Assembly: GCF_025717555.1 (NCBI RefSeq)
Contig: NZ_JAJIRP010000006.1
Location: 243-64,242 of the forward strand
Direction of reading: 5' to 3'
DNA length: 64,000 nucleotides
From: Paucibacter sp. B2R-40
Lineage (GTDB): Bacteria; Pseudomonadota; Gammaproteobacteria; Burkholderiales; Burkholderiaceae_C
Shown here: in pieces, positions 52,707-61,472 of the stretch
Layout: the number at the start of each line of letters is the position of its first letter
How positions within the stretch are numbered: position 1 is the first letter of the stretch
Translations under genes and position numbers: made by a program
Notes under the pieces: generated by a model
What the model was told of the DNA's origin: nothing
Seen by the model: the letters and a program-made list of their open reading frames with translations, nothing else
The model's database searches: none

Positions 52707-53594
52707 ATGATAGAAAATTGCGTGCAAAGCCACCCGTCACAGCAGCCCCAGCCGGCTGCCTCAGCCTCGGGCCAGGGTTCGCCCGTCAAGGCTTCACGTC
52801 GCTCGCGCGGCTGGCTGCTTGGTGCTGCCGGTCTGCTTGCCTTGACGCTGGCGGCCTGCTCTTCCGACCCCAAAGATGATCCGAACTCGCAGGCCAATTT
52901 AGACAAATTGTACGCAGAGGCCAAGGAAGACATGGCATCGGGCAGTTTTGACCGCGCGATCAAGACGCTGGAAAAGGTCGAAGGGCGTGCCGCCGGTACC
53001 TTGTTGGGCCAGCAAGCGCAGCTCGATTTGGCCTGGGCCTACCACCGCTCGGGTGAGCGGGCGCAAGCCGTCACCACGCTGGAGCGCTTTATCAAACTCA
53101 ACCCGTCCAGCCCGGCCCTGGACTACGCGATTTACATGAAGGGCCTGGTCAACTTCAATGAAGACCTGGGGCTGTTTGGACGCATCGCCAGCCAAGATAT
53201 TTCGGAGCGCGATCAACAAGCAGCGCGCGATGCCTTGCTCGCCTTCAGGCAAGTGCTGGAGCAATTCCCCGATTCCAAATACGCACCCGACTCCCGCGTG
53301 CGGGTGGACTACATCACCAACACGCTGGCCAATTACGAGGTGCATGTCGCTCGCTACTATTACAACCGTGGCGCTTATGTCGCAGCGGCCAATCGGGCGC
53401 AGCGCGCGGTGCAGGAATTCCAGAATGCGCCCGCCGTTGAAGAAGCGCTCTACCTGATGACCCAAAGCTACGACAAGCTCGGCCTGCGTCCGCTGCGCGA
53501 TGACGCACAGCGGGTCTTGCAGCAGAGCTTTCCGAAAGGCATTTACGCCAGCGGCGGCGCCAATGCCGACAAAGCCTGGTGGAAGCTTTGGTGA
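52707..53594 (+). CDS. bamD: Outer membrane protein assembly factor BamD
   Basis: Essential lipoprotein of the BAM complex, with five TPR repeats that bind BamA. The product has 295 residues from the ATG at 52707, preceded by AGGGA. The lipobox LTLAAC puts the acylated Cys at residue 51, preceded by an unusually long polar n-region (about 34 residues); no alternative start closer to the hydrophobic core is present. TPR segments include LYAEAKEDMASGSFDRAIKTLEK and LAWAYHRSGERAQAVTTLERF; DSKYAPDSRVRVDYI is conserved. Partners bamA and bamB are elsewhere in the window. Confidence 0.95.
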   Translation: MIENCVQSHPSQQPQPAASASGQGSPVKASRRSRGWLLGAAGLLALTLAACSSDPKDDPNSQANLDKLYAEAKEDMASGSFDRAIKTLEKVEGRAAGTLLGQQAQLDLAWAYHRSGERAQAVTTLERFIKLNPSSPALDYAIYMKGLVNFNEDLGLFGRIASQDISERDQQAARDALLAFRQVLEQFPDSKYAPDSRVRVDYITNTLANYEVHVARYYYNRGAYVAAANRAQRAVQEFQNAPAVEEALYLMTQSYDKLGLRPLRDDAQRVLQQSFPKGIYASGGANADKAWWKLW

Positions 53595-53625
53595 GCGCTG
53601 ACATCTAAGCGCTGAGAGCTGATTG

Positions 53626-53655
53626 AAAAGCGCGTGCATGACACGCGCTTTTTTT
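53626..53655. terminator. Bidirectional intrinsic terminator between bamD and dinG-like gene
   Basis: AAAAGCGCGTG (53626-53636) pairs with CACGCGCTTTT (53642-53652), with seven T residues on the plus strand and an A-run on the other side. It serves bamD and probably the convergent helicase gene. Confidence 0.9.
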
Positions 53656-53663
53656 GGTCCGCT

Positions 53664-55748
53664 CTAGCCCAAATTTCGCTCCTCGGCCAGCAGGGCCAAC
53701 CAGTCCAGCGCTTCGGCCTCCTCAGCCAAGCGGGTCATAGGCGGCAAGGCTTCACGCAGGCGCCGGCCGTAATTCATGCCTGCCATGCGCGGGTCGCAGA
53801 CGACCAGCAGACCTTTATCTTGCTCGGTACGTATCAGTCGCCCGCCGCCCTGTTTCAGCGCGATCGCCGCCTCGGCAATGAAGTAATGCGCGAACGCATT
53901 GCGCCCGGCCGCCTCTAGCCGCTTGACCCGCGCTTCAACCAGCGGATCATTGGGAGGCGGAAACGGCAATTTGTCGATCAGCACGCATTGCAGCGTGTCT
54001 CCCGGCACATCGATGCCCTCCCAAAAGCTCGCCGAACCGACCAAGACCGCACGCGGATCGTCGATGAACTGTTGCAGCAGCACGCGCTTGGGTGCGGCCC
54101 CTTGCTGCAAGACCATCAAGCTGTCACCACCCGTTTCAAATTCGCGCCGCAAGCCGTCACCAATGCTTTGCAATGCACGCAAAGTCGTCGTTAGCACAAA
54201 GGTCCGCCCACCCAAGGCTCTTGCGCAACGGGCCGCCAAGGCAGCAACCTGGCCCGGGTGCTCGGGCTCGCTCGGCTTGGGAAAATTGCGCGGGATGTAG
54301 AGCCTGGCATTTTCTGCATAGTTGAACGGGCTGCCCACTCGCAGCACGGTCGCATCATCCAGCCCGGCAGGCTCGGTAAACCAGGTCAATCGATCGTCAT
54401 CACCGAGCGTGGCCGAGGTGAATATCCAGGCCTTGGGGGCGCGAGCCAATTGCTCGATCATCGCCTCGCGAATGTCCAAGGGCGACTCGATCAAGCGCGC
54501 CTGATGGGGCGTCAGGTCGATCCAGCGCACATCTGCCGCCTCGGGTTCCGCGGCAAAGACCTCGGCCAGCGAACGCAACTCGACCGCCCTTTCATGCAGA
54601 CGCACAAAGTCGGGTGAACTGTCTTTGACGGTCGCCAGCATCTCGATGGCCAACTCGGCCGCCGCGCTGACGTCGGCCAGCGCCACATCAAAGCCTGGCC
54701 GGCCGGCGCGCTCGGCCCAAGCGAGCTTGAGCATGCCTCGGACCTCGCGGCCATTGGCCGCCAAGGGCCCCGCGCAAACCAGGCGCAACTCGCGCGCTGC
54801 GCGCTCGATGTGCAGCTGCAAGCCCTGCCAGTCCTGCAAGCCACGCGCTTGCGCCAGCCCCAGCCCCAGAACATCGCGGCCAAAATCAAGCAGTTGCGCC
54901 GTTCCCAGCATCAGGCCCAGAAACTGCACACCGGCCTCGGCCAGCTGATGCGCCTCGTCGAACACGGCCAGATCAACACTGGGCAAGAGCTCCGCCACGC
55001 CGGTGTCGCGCAACGTCATATCGGCAAAAAACAGATGATGGTTGACGACCACCACATCGGCCTCCATCGCCTCGCGCCTTGCCTTCACCACATAGCAGGC
55101 GCGAAACTCCGGGCATTCGCTGCCCAGGCAGTTCTCCCGCGTGGAGCTAACGAGCGGAATCACCGGCGAGCGCTCGTCCATGCCGTCCATTTCGGCCAAG
55201 TCGCCGCTCTTGGTTTGCTGCGCCCAGATCTCGATCCGCGACAATGCCATCACCGCGCGCCGATCCGGTAGTTCGCTGCTGTAGCGGGCCTGGTTCATGC
55301 GGTGAATGCACAGATAGCTGCTGCGCCCTTTCAGCAGCGCGATCCGCACCGGCATTTGCAAGGCCTCGCACAGACGAGGCAAATCGCGCATAAAGAGCTG
55401 GTCCTGCAAATTCTTGGTCGCGGTGCTGATCAAGGCTCGCCCGCCGGACAGCAGCGCCGGCACCAGATACGCAAAGGTCTTGCCGACGCCGGTGCCCGCC
55501 TCGACCACCAAGGTCTCACGCCGTGCGATCGCACGGGCCACCGCTTGGCTCATCGCCAGCTGTTGCTCGCGCGGCTTGTAGCCGGCATCACTGCGCGCCA
55601 GCGGCCCACCTTCGTCAAAGGCGGCGGCCACCCATTGTTCAAGTTCGCTGACGGCAGGCGCTTGAACTTCCTCCTGAGGTTCGGCAGCGGCATCGCCAAA
55701 GCCCTCATCAAAGGAATCGTCTAGCGTGGGCGGGGAAGGTCGCGTCAA
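53664..55748 (-). CDS. DinG/YoaA-family ATP-dependent DNA helicase
   Basis: Superfamily 2 XPD-like 5'-3' helicase with an iron-sulfur cluster, involved in DNA repair and removal of R-loops or fork obstacles. The product has 694 residues. Walker A AGTGVGKT lies at about 84-91, the putative cluster cysteines at 147, 207, 212 and 218, and the DEAH box at 264-267. C-terminal helicase motifs include FTSATLGDD, GSASFWEGIDVPGDTLQCVLI and QGGGRLIRTEQDKG. Length and motif pattern favour YoaA over classical DinG, but this is not certain. The N-terminal 35 residues are acidic. Confidence 0.9.
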   Translation of the reverse strand: MTRPSPPTLDDSFDEGFGDAAAEPQEEVQAPAVSELEQWVAAAFDEGGPLARSDAGYKPREQQLAMSQAVARAIARRETLVVEAGTGVGKTFAYLVPALLSGGRALISTATKNLQDQLFMRDLPRLCEALQMPVRIALLKGRSSYLCIHRMNQARYSSELPDRRAVMALSRIEIWAQQTKSGDLAEMDGMDERSPVIPLVSSTRENCLGSECPEFRACYVVKARREAMEADVVVVNHHLFFADMTLRDTGVAELLPSVDLAVFDEAHQLAEAGVQFLGLMLGTAQLLDFGRDVLGLGLAQARGLQDWQGLQLHIERAARELRLVCAGPLAANGREVRGMLKLAWAERAGRPGFDVALADVSAAAELAIEMLATVKDSSPDFVRLHERAVELRSLAEVFAAEPEAADVRWIDLTPHQARLIESPLDIREAMIEQLARAPKAWIFTSATLGDDDRLTWFTEPAGLDDATVLRVGSPFNYAENARLYIPRNFPKPSEPEHPGQVAALAARCARALGGRTFVLTTTLRALQSIGDGLRREFETGGDSLMVLQQGAAPKRVLLQQFIDDPRAVLVGSASFWEGIDVPGDTLQCVLIDKLPFPPPNDPLVEARVKRLEAAGRNAFAHYFIAEAAIALKQGGGRLIRTEQDKGLLVVCDPRMAGMNYGRRLREALPPMTRLAEEAEALDWLALLAEERNLG

Positions 55749-55787
55749 AGTGGCGTCAAATCAAACGAAGTCAAAAAAGAGAACTCT

Positions 55788-55991
55788 TCAAGCCAGCTCA
55801 TCGGGATCGCAAGCCTGTTCGATGCGCACGATCAAGTCTCGCAGGCCCAGCCGGCGCTTTTTCAGGCGCCGCAGGCTCAACTCATCCAGCGGCTGCTCCA
55901 AGGCAACGCGATCGATCAGCACATCCAGATCGGCATGTTCCATACGCAATTCGATCAGACGTCTAGACAGAGAGTGAAGTTGTTCATCCAT
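55788..55991 (-). CDS. DUF465 (YdcH-like) small coiled-coil protein
   Basis: A 67-residue, highly charged helical protein, LHSLSRRLIELRMEHADLDV at the N-terminus and ELSLRRLKKRRLGLRDLIVRIE in the second helix, matching the DUF465 family of short helical hairpins. Function is unknown. It lies 39 bp upstream of the helicase gene on the same strand and is divergent from the PP2C phosphatase gene. Confidence 0.82.
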   Translation of the reverse strand: MDEQLHSLSRRLIELRMEHADLDVLIDRVALEQPLDELSLRRLKKRRLGLRDLIVRIEQACDPDELA

Positions 55992-56059
55992 ATGGGCCCG
56001 GCCAGGCTCGGTGTGCGCTTGATTAGCGATTATAGTTTTGAGGAACTTCAGGCCTCCCC

Positions 56060-56827
56060 ATGACTCGCACCCCCCCGGGCTTTCGCCTGAGCGCCGCTAC
56101 CGGTACCCACCGGGGCGACCGTCAATACCAACAAGACCAAGTCGAGGTGATTCTCCACCCTCACAACAGCGCCTGCCTGCTTGCGGTCGTCGCTGACGGC
56201 ATGGGAGGAAAAAGCGGCGGGCGCAAAGCCGCCGACCAAGTCTTGCTGACCAGCCAGCAATTGTTTGAGCGCTTTGTACCCGGCAAAGAGTCGGCCGAAG
56301 AGCTGCTCAAGCAGATCCTCTCCGAAGCCCACCTGATGATCAAGCTGACCGCCTTGTCGGCCGAGGAAGAACCGCACAGCACCCTCGCCGCCTTCTTGAT
56401 CACAGCCGACCGACGCTGCCACTGGATTCACTCCGGCGACTCCCGCATCTATCTGTTCCGAGGCCCGAATCTGCTCAAGCGCACGCTCGACCATTCCTTT
56501 GTGCAAGGCCTGGTCGATAAGGGTGAGCTCAGTGAGGCTGAAGCCTCTACCCACCCGCAATCCAATCTGCTGACGGGCTGCCTGGGCACGGTGCAAGACC
56601 CGGTCGGCAGCAGCGAATGCATTGAGGTGGTCGAAGATGGCGACACAATTGTCTGCTGCAGCGATGGCCTGTGGCACTTCTTCACGCCCAGCGAGTTGGG
56701 CGTTGTGCTGCACACCCTGCCCCCGCGTGAGGCTGCGGAGTTGTTGATCAGCAAGGCCAGGCAGCGCGCGCGCGGCGGTGGCGACAATTTGTCGCTAGCG
56801 ATTGTGCGAGTGCAGGCGCTGTCCTGA
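56060..56827 (+). CDS. PP2C-family Ser/Thr protein phosphatase
   Basis: Metal-dependent phosphatase of the PP2C/Stp1 type. The product has 255 residues. The metal-binding acidic residues are in RGDRQYQQDQ (Asp26) and VVADGMGG (Asp46); C-terminal motifs are CCSDGLWHF and GGGDNLSLAIV. No signal peptide or membrane helix is seen, so it is cytoplasmic. There is no Hanks-type kinase or FHA gene beside it, so its substrate is unknown. It stands alone on the plus strand between the DUF465 gene and the convergent exported-protein gene. Confidence 0.92.
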   Translation: MTRTPPGFRLSAATGTHRGDRQYQQDQVEVILHPHNSACLLAVVADGMGGKSGGRKAADQVLLTSQQLFERFVPGKESAEELLKQILSEAHLMIKLTALSAEEEPHSTLAAFLITADRRCHWIHSGDSRIYLFRGPNLLKRTLDHSFVQGLVDKGELSEAEASTHPQSNLLTGCLGTVQDPVGSSECIEVVEDGDTIVCCSDGLWHFFTPSELGVVLHTLPPREAAELLISKARQRARGGGDNLSLAIVRVQALS

Positions 56828-56860
56828 GCGGCACCCAATCAACGCCTGGTCAACGCTTGC

Positions 56861-57538
56861 TCAGCGTTTGAGCAGGGGCGGAGCGCTCGCGGCGGCCTCG
56901 ATATCGGCGGCGCTGGGGATAGGCAAGGCCGTTGGCTGCTTCTTACCTTTGAGCTTCTCATCCCTGAGAACTTGACGCCGTTCAGCGGCTTTTTGCCTGG
57001 CCACTTGCTCACTCAAATAATCGGCCTTTTGCACCTGCCGACGCTGCGCTGCCTCGCTGGCCTGGGCCGCCTTGGCCCGCTGAGTGGACAGCTGACTCTC
57101 GCTGCTTGGCTTGGGCGCAGGCGCGGCTTGGGCCTTGGACGCTGGCGGCACATGAGCTGGGGCGGGAGCCAAAAGCTCGGCGGTGCGGAGACGCCCTTGC
57201 GCCTGCGCAAATTCGCGCTCGCGCGCGGCCACCCGCTCGCGCTGTGCTTCGGCCCGTGCACGCCGCTCATTGGCGTCCAGCACCGCTTCCCGGTCTTGCA
57301 GCGGCTTCAGGCCGGCACTGCGCCGCAGCTTGGCATCATCCAAACAGGCATTGACGAAAAAACGGCGAGCACACAGTTCACTGTCGGCCTTGAACTGCGC
57401 CTCTATGACAGCGCGTTGCTCGTCCAGCGTGCGCAGTTCGGCGCGATCATCCAGGACGGCAGCGGCAGCCCCGGCCACAGCGGCCGACAACAAAACAACA
57501 AACACTGAACAACTGTGCATCACGGGCTGGATCATCAA
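56861..57538 (-). CDS. Exported coiled-coil protein of unknown function, coupled to zapE
   Basis: I do not recognise a named family. The 225-residue product has a signal-peptide-like N-terminus (hydrophobic about 11-28), then a charged helical region. ELCARRFFVNACLDDAKLRR (about 54-73) carries Cys56 and Cys65, which could form a periplasmic disulfide. Residues 85-125 and 155-205 are Arg/Ala/Glu/Gln-rich helices, probably coiled coil, separated by a Pro/Ala linker. The ATG at 57538 overlaps the zapE stop by ATGA, so the gene is real and translationally coupled to zapE. A role in the cell envelope or division is inference from this position. Confidence 0.7.
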   Translation of the reverse strand: MMIQPVMHSCSVFVVLLSAAVAGAAAAVLDDRAELRTLDEQRAVIEAQFKADSELCARRFFVNACLDDAKLRRSAGLKPLQDREAVLDANERRARAEAQRERVAAREREFAQAQGRLRTAELLAPAPAHVPPASKAQAAPAPKPSSESQLSTQRAKAAQASEAAQRRQVQKADYLSEQVARQKAAERRQVLRDEKLKGKKQPTALPIPSAADIEAAASAPPLLKR

Positions 57539-58647
57539 GTCAAGCTGGTATCGACATCGCGGCGAGCCAGCGCCAAATACTCGGAGGATTGCATCTCCTG
57601 CAGCCGCGACACGGTACGTGGAAATTCATGCGCCAAAGGTCCTTCGGTATAGAGCGCCTCCGGCGCTACAGCCGCCGACATCACCAGTTTGACGCGCCTG
57701 TCATACAGCACATCAATCAGCCAGGTGAAGCGCCTGGCCTCACTTGACAAGCGCGGCGGCATTTCCGGCACATTGCTGAGCAAGACCGTGTGGAACTGCG
57801 TCGCCAACTCCAGATAGTCGTTTTGCGAACGCGGCCCGCCGCAAAGCGTGGAGAAATCGAACCAAACCACGCCGCCAGCGCGGCGCCGGGCGCGCAGCCG
57901 ACGTTGCTCGATATGCAGATCAGGGTCTTCGTCGCGCGCCTCGGCCAAGGCTTCAAACGCAGTGTTCAAGGCCTTGTCGGCAGTCTCGTCGAGGGGGCAG
58001 TGATACAGCTCCACCTGATCGAGCGTGCGGCTGCGGTAGTCAAAGCCGTTGTCGACATTGATGACTTCGAGCTTCTCGTTGAGCAGCGCGATCGCCGGCA
58101 AGATGCGGTCGCGGTGCAAGCCGTTGGGGTAGAGCCCATCGGGCATGAAGTTGGACGTCGTGACGATGCTGACGCGGTTGCGGAACAAGGCGTCCAGCAA
58201 GCGATGCAGAATCATCGCGTCGGTCACATCCGACACATGGAATTCATCAAAGCAGATCAGCCTGAAGCGCTTGGCAATGCGTTTGCCCAATTCCTCCAGC
58301 GGGTCGGCGATGCCCTTCAATTCATGCAACTCGCGGTGCACCTCGCGCATGAACTCATGGAAGTGCAGGCGAGTCTTGCGCGTCAGCGGCACGGCCTGGA
58401 AAAAGCAGTCCATCAGGAAGCTCTTGCCACGACCTACGCCGCCGTACATATAGACGCCGCGCGGCAAGGGCGGGCGCACCAGCATTTTGGTCACCACATT
58501 GCTGCGACGCGCCTTGTAATCGGCCCATTCGTCTTGGCAGCGCTGCAGCGCCGCGACCGCGCGCAGCTGCGCCGGGTCGGCCGTAAAGCCGCGCTCGGCG
58601 AGGGTCTGCTGGTAAAGCTCGGTAACCGTGGTCTCGGGGGACGTCAT
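57535..58647 (-). CDS. zapE: Cell division protein ZapE (AFG1-like ATPase)
   Basis: AAA+-type ATPase that binds FtsZ and acts in constriction under low-oxygen or stress conditions. The product is 370 residues from the ATG at 58647; a TTG two codons earlier is less likely. Walker A YMYGGVGRGKSFLMD lies near residues 67-81, Walker B LICFDEFHVSD near 135-145, and FHEFMREVHRELH between them. It follows lpdA by 66 bp across a terminator-like hairpin, so it may be expressed by readthrough or a weak local promoter. Confidence 0.94.
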   Translation of the reverse strand: MTSPETTVTELYQQTLAERGFTADPAQLRAVAALQRCQDEWADYKARRSNVVTKMLVRPPLPRGVYMYGGVGRGKSFLMDCFFQAVPLTRKTRLHFHEFMREVHRELHELKGIADPLEELGKRIAKRFRLICFDEFHVSDVTDAMILHRLLDALFRNRVSIVTTSNFMPDGLYPNGLHRDRILPAIALLNEKLEVINVDNGFDYRSRTLDQVELYHCPLDETADKALNTAFEALAEARDEDPDLHIEQRRLRARRRAGGVVWFDFSTLCGGPRSQNDYLELATQFHTVLLSNVPEMPPRLSSEARRFTWLIDVLYDRRVKLVMSAAVAPEALYTEGPLAHEFPRTVSRLQEMQSSEYLALARRDVDTSLT

Positions 58648-58662
58648 GCGCAATTTCCAATG

Positions 58663-58690
58663 AAAAGGGGCGACACCGGCCGCCCCTTCT
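58663..58690 (-). terminator. Intrinsic terminator after lpdA
   Basis: AAGGGGCG (58665-58672) pairs with CGCCCCTT (58681-58688). On the minus strand the stem is followed by TTTTC. It lies between lpdA and zapE and probably ends most odhA-odhB-lpdA transcripts. Confidence 0.75.
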
Positions 58691-58713
58691 CGTTCAACAC
58701 ATCAAACTCGAAA

Positions 58714-60135
58714 TCAGAAATTCAGCGTGCGCTTGTCAACCGCCAACGCCGCTTCCTTGGTTGCTTCGGACAGCGAAGGATGGGCATGGCAGATGCGCGC
58801 GATATCCTCGGCCGAGGCCTTGAACTCCATCGCCACGACGGCCTCCGAGATCAATTCGGAAGCAAACGGGCCGATGATGTGCACGCCCAGGATTTCGTCG
58901 GTCGTGGCATCGGCCAGGAACTTGACGAAACCATTGGTGTCACCCAGAGCGCGCGCGCGGCCATTCGCCATGAAGGGGAACTGCCCCGCCTTGTAAGCCA
59001 CGCCGTCCGCCTTGAGCTGCTGCTCCGTGCGGCCCACCCAGGCAATCTCCGGGCTGGTGTAGATCACCCAAGGGATGGTGTTGAAGTTGACATGGCCGTG
59101 CTGACCGGCAATGCGCTCGGCCACGGCAACGCCCTCTTCCTCGGCTTTGTGCGCCAGCATCGGGCCGCGCACCACATCGCCGACCGCCCAGACATTGGCC
59201 AGATTGGTTTTGCAGTCGCCGTCCACCTCGATGGCGCCGCGTTCGTCCAGCTTCAGGCCAACAGCCTCAGCATTCAGACCGATGGTGTTGGCGACACGGC
59301 CGATCGAGATGATCAGCTTGTCGAACTCGGCCTTTTGCTCGGCACCCTTGGCATCGGTGTAGCTGACGCTCACACTCTTCTTCGTGGCCTTGACCTCGCC
59401 GATCTTCACGCCCAGCTCGATCTTGAGGCCTTGCTTCTTGAACAGCTTGGCCGCTTCCTTGGCCACGCCTTCGTCAACCGCGCCGAGGAAGGTCGGCAGA
59501 CCTTCCAAGACCGTCACGTCGGCGCCCAGACGGCGCCAGACCGAGCCCATTTCCAAGCCAATCACGCCGGAGCCGATAACGCCCAACTTCTTCGGTACCG
59601 CGCCGATGCGAAGCGCGCCGTCATTGGAGAGAATCATCTCTTCATCGAAAGCGGCACCCGGCAGCTGACGGGCATTCGAGCCAGTGGCCAGAATCACATG
59701 CTTGGCCAGCACGGTTTCCTCGCCGGCCTTGAGCTCGTACAAGCCGTCCTTGGCGCCAAGGAATGAGCCGCGACCGTGGAAGAACGTGACCTTATTCTTC
59801 TTGAACAGATACAAGATGCCGTCGTTGTTCTGCTTGACGACCATGTCCTTGCGCGCAAGCATCTTGGCCACGTCCATCTTGACGTTGTCGGCCGAAATGC
59901 CGTGCTCGGCAAAGTGATGGTTGGCATGGTCAAAATGCTCAGATGACTGCAGCAAGGCCTTGGAAGGAATGCAGCCGACATTGGTGCAAGTGCCGCCGGG
60001 CGCAGGGCCGCCCTTCTCGTTCTTCCACTCGTCCACGCAGGCGACATTGAAGCCGAGTTGCGCCGCGCGGATCGCCGCGATATAGCCGCCGGGGCCGCCG
60101 CCGATGACGAGGACGTCGAATTGTTTGGTAGTCAT
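58714..60135 (-). CDS. lpdA: Dihydrolipoyl dehydrogenase (E3)
   Basis: Flavoprotein that reoxidises the dihydrolipoyl groups of the 2-oxoglutarate dehydrogenase complex with NAD+. The product is 473 residues from the ATG at 60135 (GGAG 10 nt upstream). It has the FAD motif [19 protein letters not shown] (about 9-27), the redox disulfide in [16 protein letters not shown], the NAD-binding [16 protein letters not shown] and the catalytic C-terminal HAHPSLSEA. It starts 16 bp after odhB, so it is the complex-specific E3. The frame extends 19 residues upstream without family support. Confidence 0.97.
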   Translation of the reverse strand: MTTKQFDVLVIGGGPGGYIAAIRAAQLGFNVACVDEWKNEKGGPAPGGTCTNVGCIPSKALLQSSEHFDHANHHFAEHGISADNVKMDVAKMLARKDMVVKQNNDGILYLFKKNKVTFFHGRGSFLGAKDGLYELKAGEETVLAKHVILATGSNARQLPGAAFDEEMILSNDGALRIGAVPKKLGVIGSGVIGLEMGSVWRRLGADVTVLEGLPTFLGAVDEGVAKEAAKLFKKQGLKIELGVKIGEVKATKKSVSVSYTDAKGAEQKAEFDKLIISIGRVANTIGLNAEAVGLKLDERGAIEVDGDCKTNLANVWAVGDVVRGPMLAHKAEEEGVAVAERIAGQHGHVNFNTIPWVIYTSPEIAWVGRTEQQLKADGVAYKAGQFPFMANGRARALGDTNGFVKFLADATTDEILGVHIIGPFASELISEAVVAMEFKASAEDIARICHAHPSLSEATKEAALAVDKRTLNF

Positions 60136-60151
60136 GAATCTAGGCTCCGAT

Positions 60152-61393
60152 TCAGATGTCAAACAACAGGCGCGATGGATCTTCCAGCGCATCCTTCATC
60201 GTCACCAAGCCCAAGACGGCTTCGCGGCCGTCAATGATGCGGTGGTCATAAGACATGGCCAGATAGTTGATCGGGCGCACCACCACTTGACCGTTCTCGA
60301 CCACAGCGCGGTCCTTGGTCGCATGCACGCCCAGAATCGCCGATTGAGGCGGGTTGATGATGGGGGTCGAAAGCATCGAGCCGAAGGTGCCGCCGTTGGA
60401 GATCGAGAAGGTGCCGCCGGTCAAATCGTCAAGCGAGATCTTGCCTTCCTTGGCCTTTTGGCCGAACTCGGCGATCTTCTTTTCGATGTCGGCAAAGCTC
60501 ATCTGGTCCGCATTGCGGATCACCGGCACCACCAAACCGCGTGGCGAGCCGACGGCGATGCCGATGTCGAAGTAGCCGTGATAGACGATGTCATTGCCGT
60601 CCACCGATGCATTCAAGACCGGGAACTTCTTCAAGGCGGCCACGGCGGCCTTGACGAAGAAACTCATGAAGCCGAGCTTGACGCCATGCTCTTTCTCGAA
60701 CTTCTCCTGGAAGCGCTTGCGCATTTCCATCAGCGGCGCCATGTTCACTTCGTTGAAGGTGGTCAGGATGGCGTTGGTGGCTTGCGACTGAAGCAAACGC
60801 TCGGCCACTCGCGCGCGCAGGCGGCTCATGGGCACGCGCTGCTCGGGGCGATCGCCCAAGTTGATGGCGGCAGGCGCTGCCACGGCCGGCAGCGGCTTGG
60901 CCACTGCAGCGGCGACAGGCACAGCCACGGGAGCTGGCACGGCAGCCTTGGCTGCCAAGACATCACCCTTGGTGACGCGGCCATCCTTGCCGGTGCCGGC
61001 AACGGCGCTGGCGCTCATGCCGGCTTCGGCCAACAGCTTGGCGGCGGCCGGCATGGCCACATCACCCTTGGCTGCAGCCACTGCCACAGCGGCGGCGGGT
61101 GCTGCAGCCGCGGGAGCAGCAGCAGCGACTGGAGCGCCAGCCGAGGCTTTGCCGTCGGTGTCGATGCGTGCGATGACTTCCTCGCTGACGACGCTGGAGC
61201 CGTCGTTGCGGACGATTTCGGCCATCACGCCGGCGCTTGGCGCGGGCACTTCCAACACGACCTTGTCGGTCTCGATTTCAACCAGGATTTCGTCGATGGC
61301 AACAGCTTCGCCGGGCTTCTTCTTCCAGGTCAGCAAGGTGCCGTCAGCGACGGATTCGGACAACTGGGGGACTTTGACTTCTACGATGGCCAT
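60152..61393 (-). CDS. odhB: 2-oxoglutarate dehydrogenase E2, dihydrolipoyl succinyltransferase
   Basis: Core of the 2-oxoglutarate dehydrogenase complex; transfers succinyl groups to CoA. The product has 413 residues. The N-terminal lipoyl domain carries [10 protein letters not shown] with the lipoylated Lys44; an Ala/Pro linker (about 82-105) leads to the E3/E1-binding domain ([18 protein letters not shown]) and a second linker. The catalytic domain from about 180 includes [16 protein letters not shown] and ends with [16 protein letters not shown], containing the active-site His and Asp. It is between odhA and lpdA. Confidence 0.97.
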   Translation of the reverse strand: MAIVEVKVPQLSESVADGTLLTWKKKPGEAVAIDEILVEIETDKVVLEVPAPSAGVMAEIVRNDGSSVVSEEVIARIDTDGKASAGAPVAAAAPAAAAPAAAVAVAAAKGDVAMPAAAKLLAEAGMSASAVAGTGKDGRVTKGDVLAAKAAVPAPVAVPVAAAVAKPLPAVAAPAAINLGDRPEQRVPMSRLRARVAERLLQSQATNAILTTFNEVNMAPLMEMRKRFQEKFEKEHGVKLGFMSFFVKAAVAALKKFPVLNASVDGNDIVYHGYFDIGIAVGSPRGLVVPVIRNADQMSFADIEKKIAEFGQKAKEGKISLDDLTGGTFSISNGGTFGSMLSTPIINPPQSAILGVHATKDRAVVENGQVVVRPINYLAMSYDHRIIDGREAVLGLVTMKDALEDPSRLLFDI

Positions 61394-61444
61394 GATGAAC
61401 TAACTTTCAATTTATTCGGGTGCCGGGCAATGTGCCGAGCGAGG

Positions 61445-61466
61445 GGCGTCGCGGACCCGCGACGCC
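61445..61466. repeat. Hairpin in the odhA-odhB gap
   Basis: GGCGTCGCG (61445-61453) pairs perfectly with CGCGACGCC (61458-61466) around a 4-nt loop. There is no T-run, so it is more likely an mRNA-stabilising or processing structure than a terminator. Confidence 0.6.
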
Positions 61467-61472
61467 AGCTGC

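Noticed and set aside
57790-59766. 658-codon open frame on the plus strand across zapE and lpdA
   Set aside because: It is antisense to two clearly conserved genes and to the gap between them. Its composition (His/Gln/Arg-rich) is what GC-rich codon bias produces on the opposite strand.
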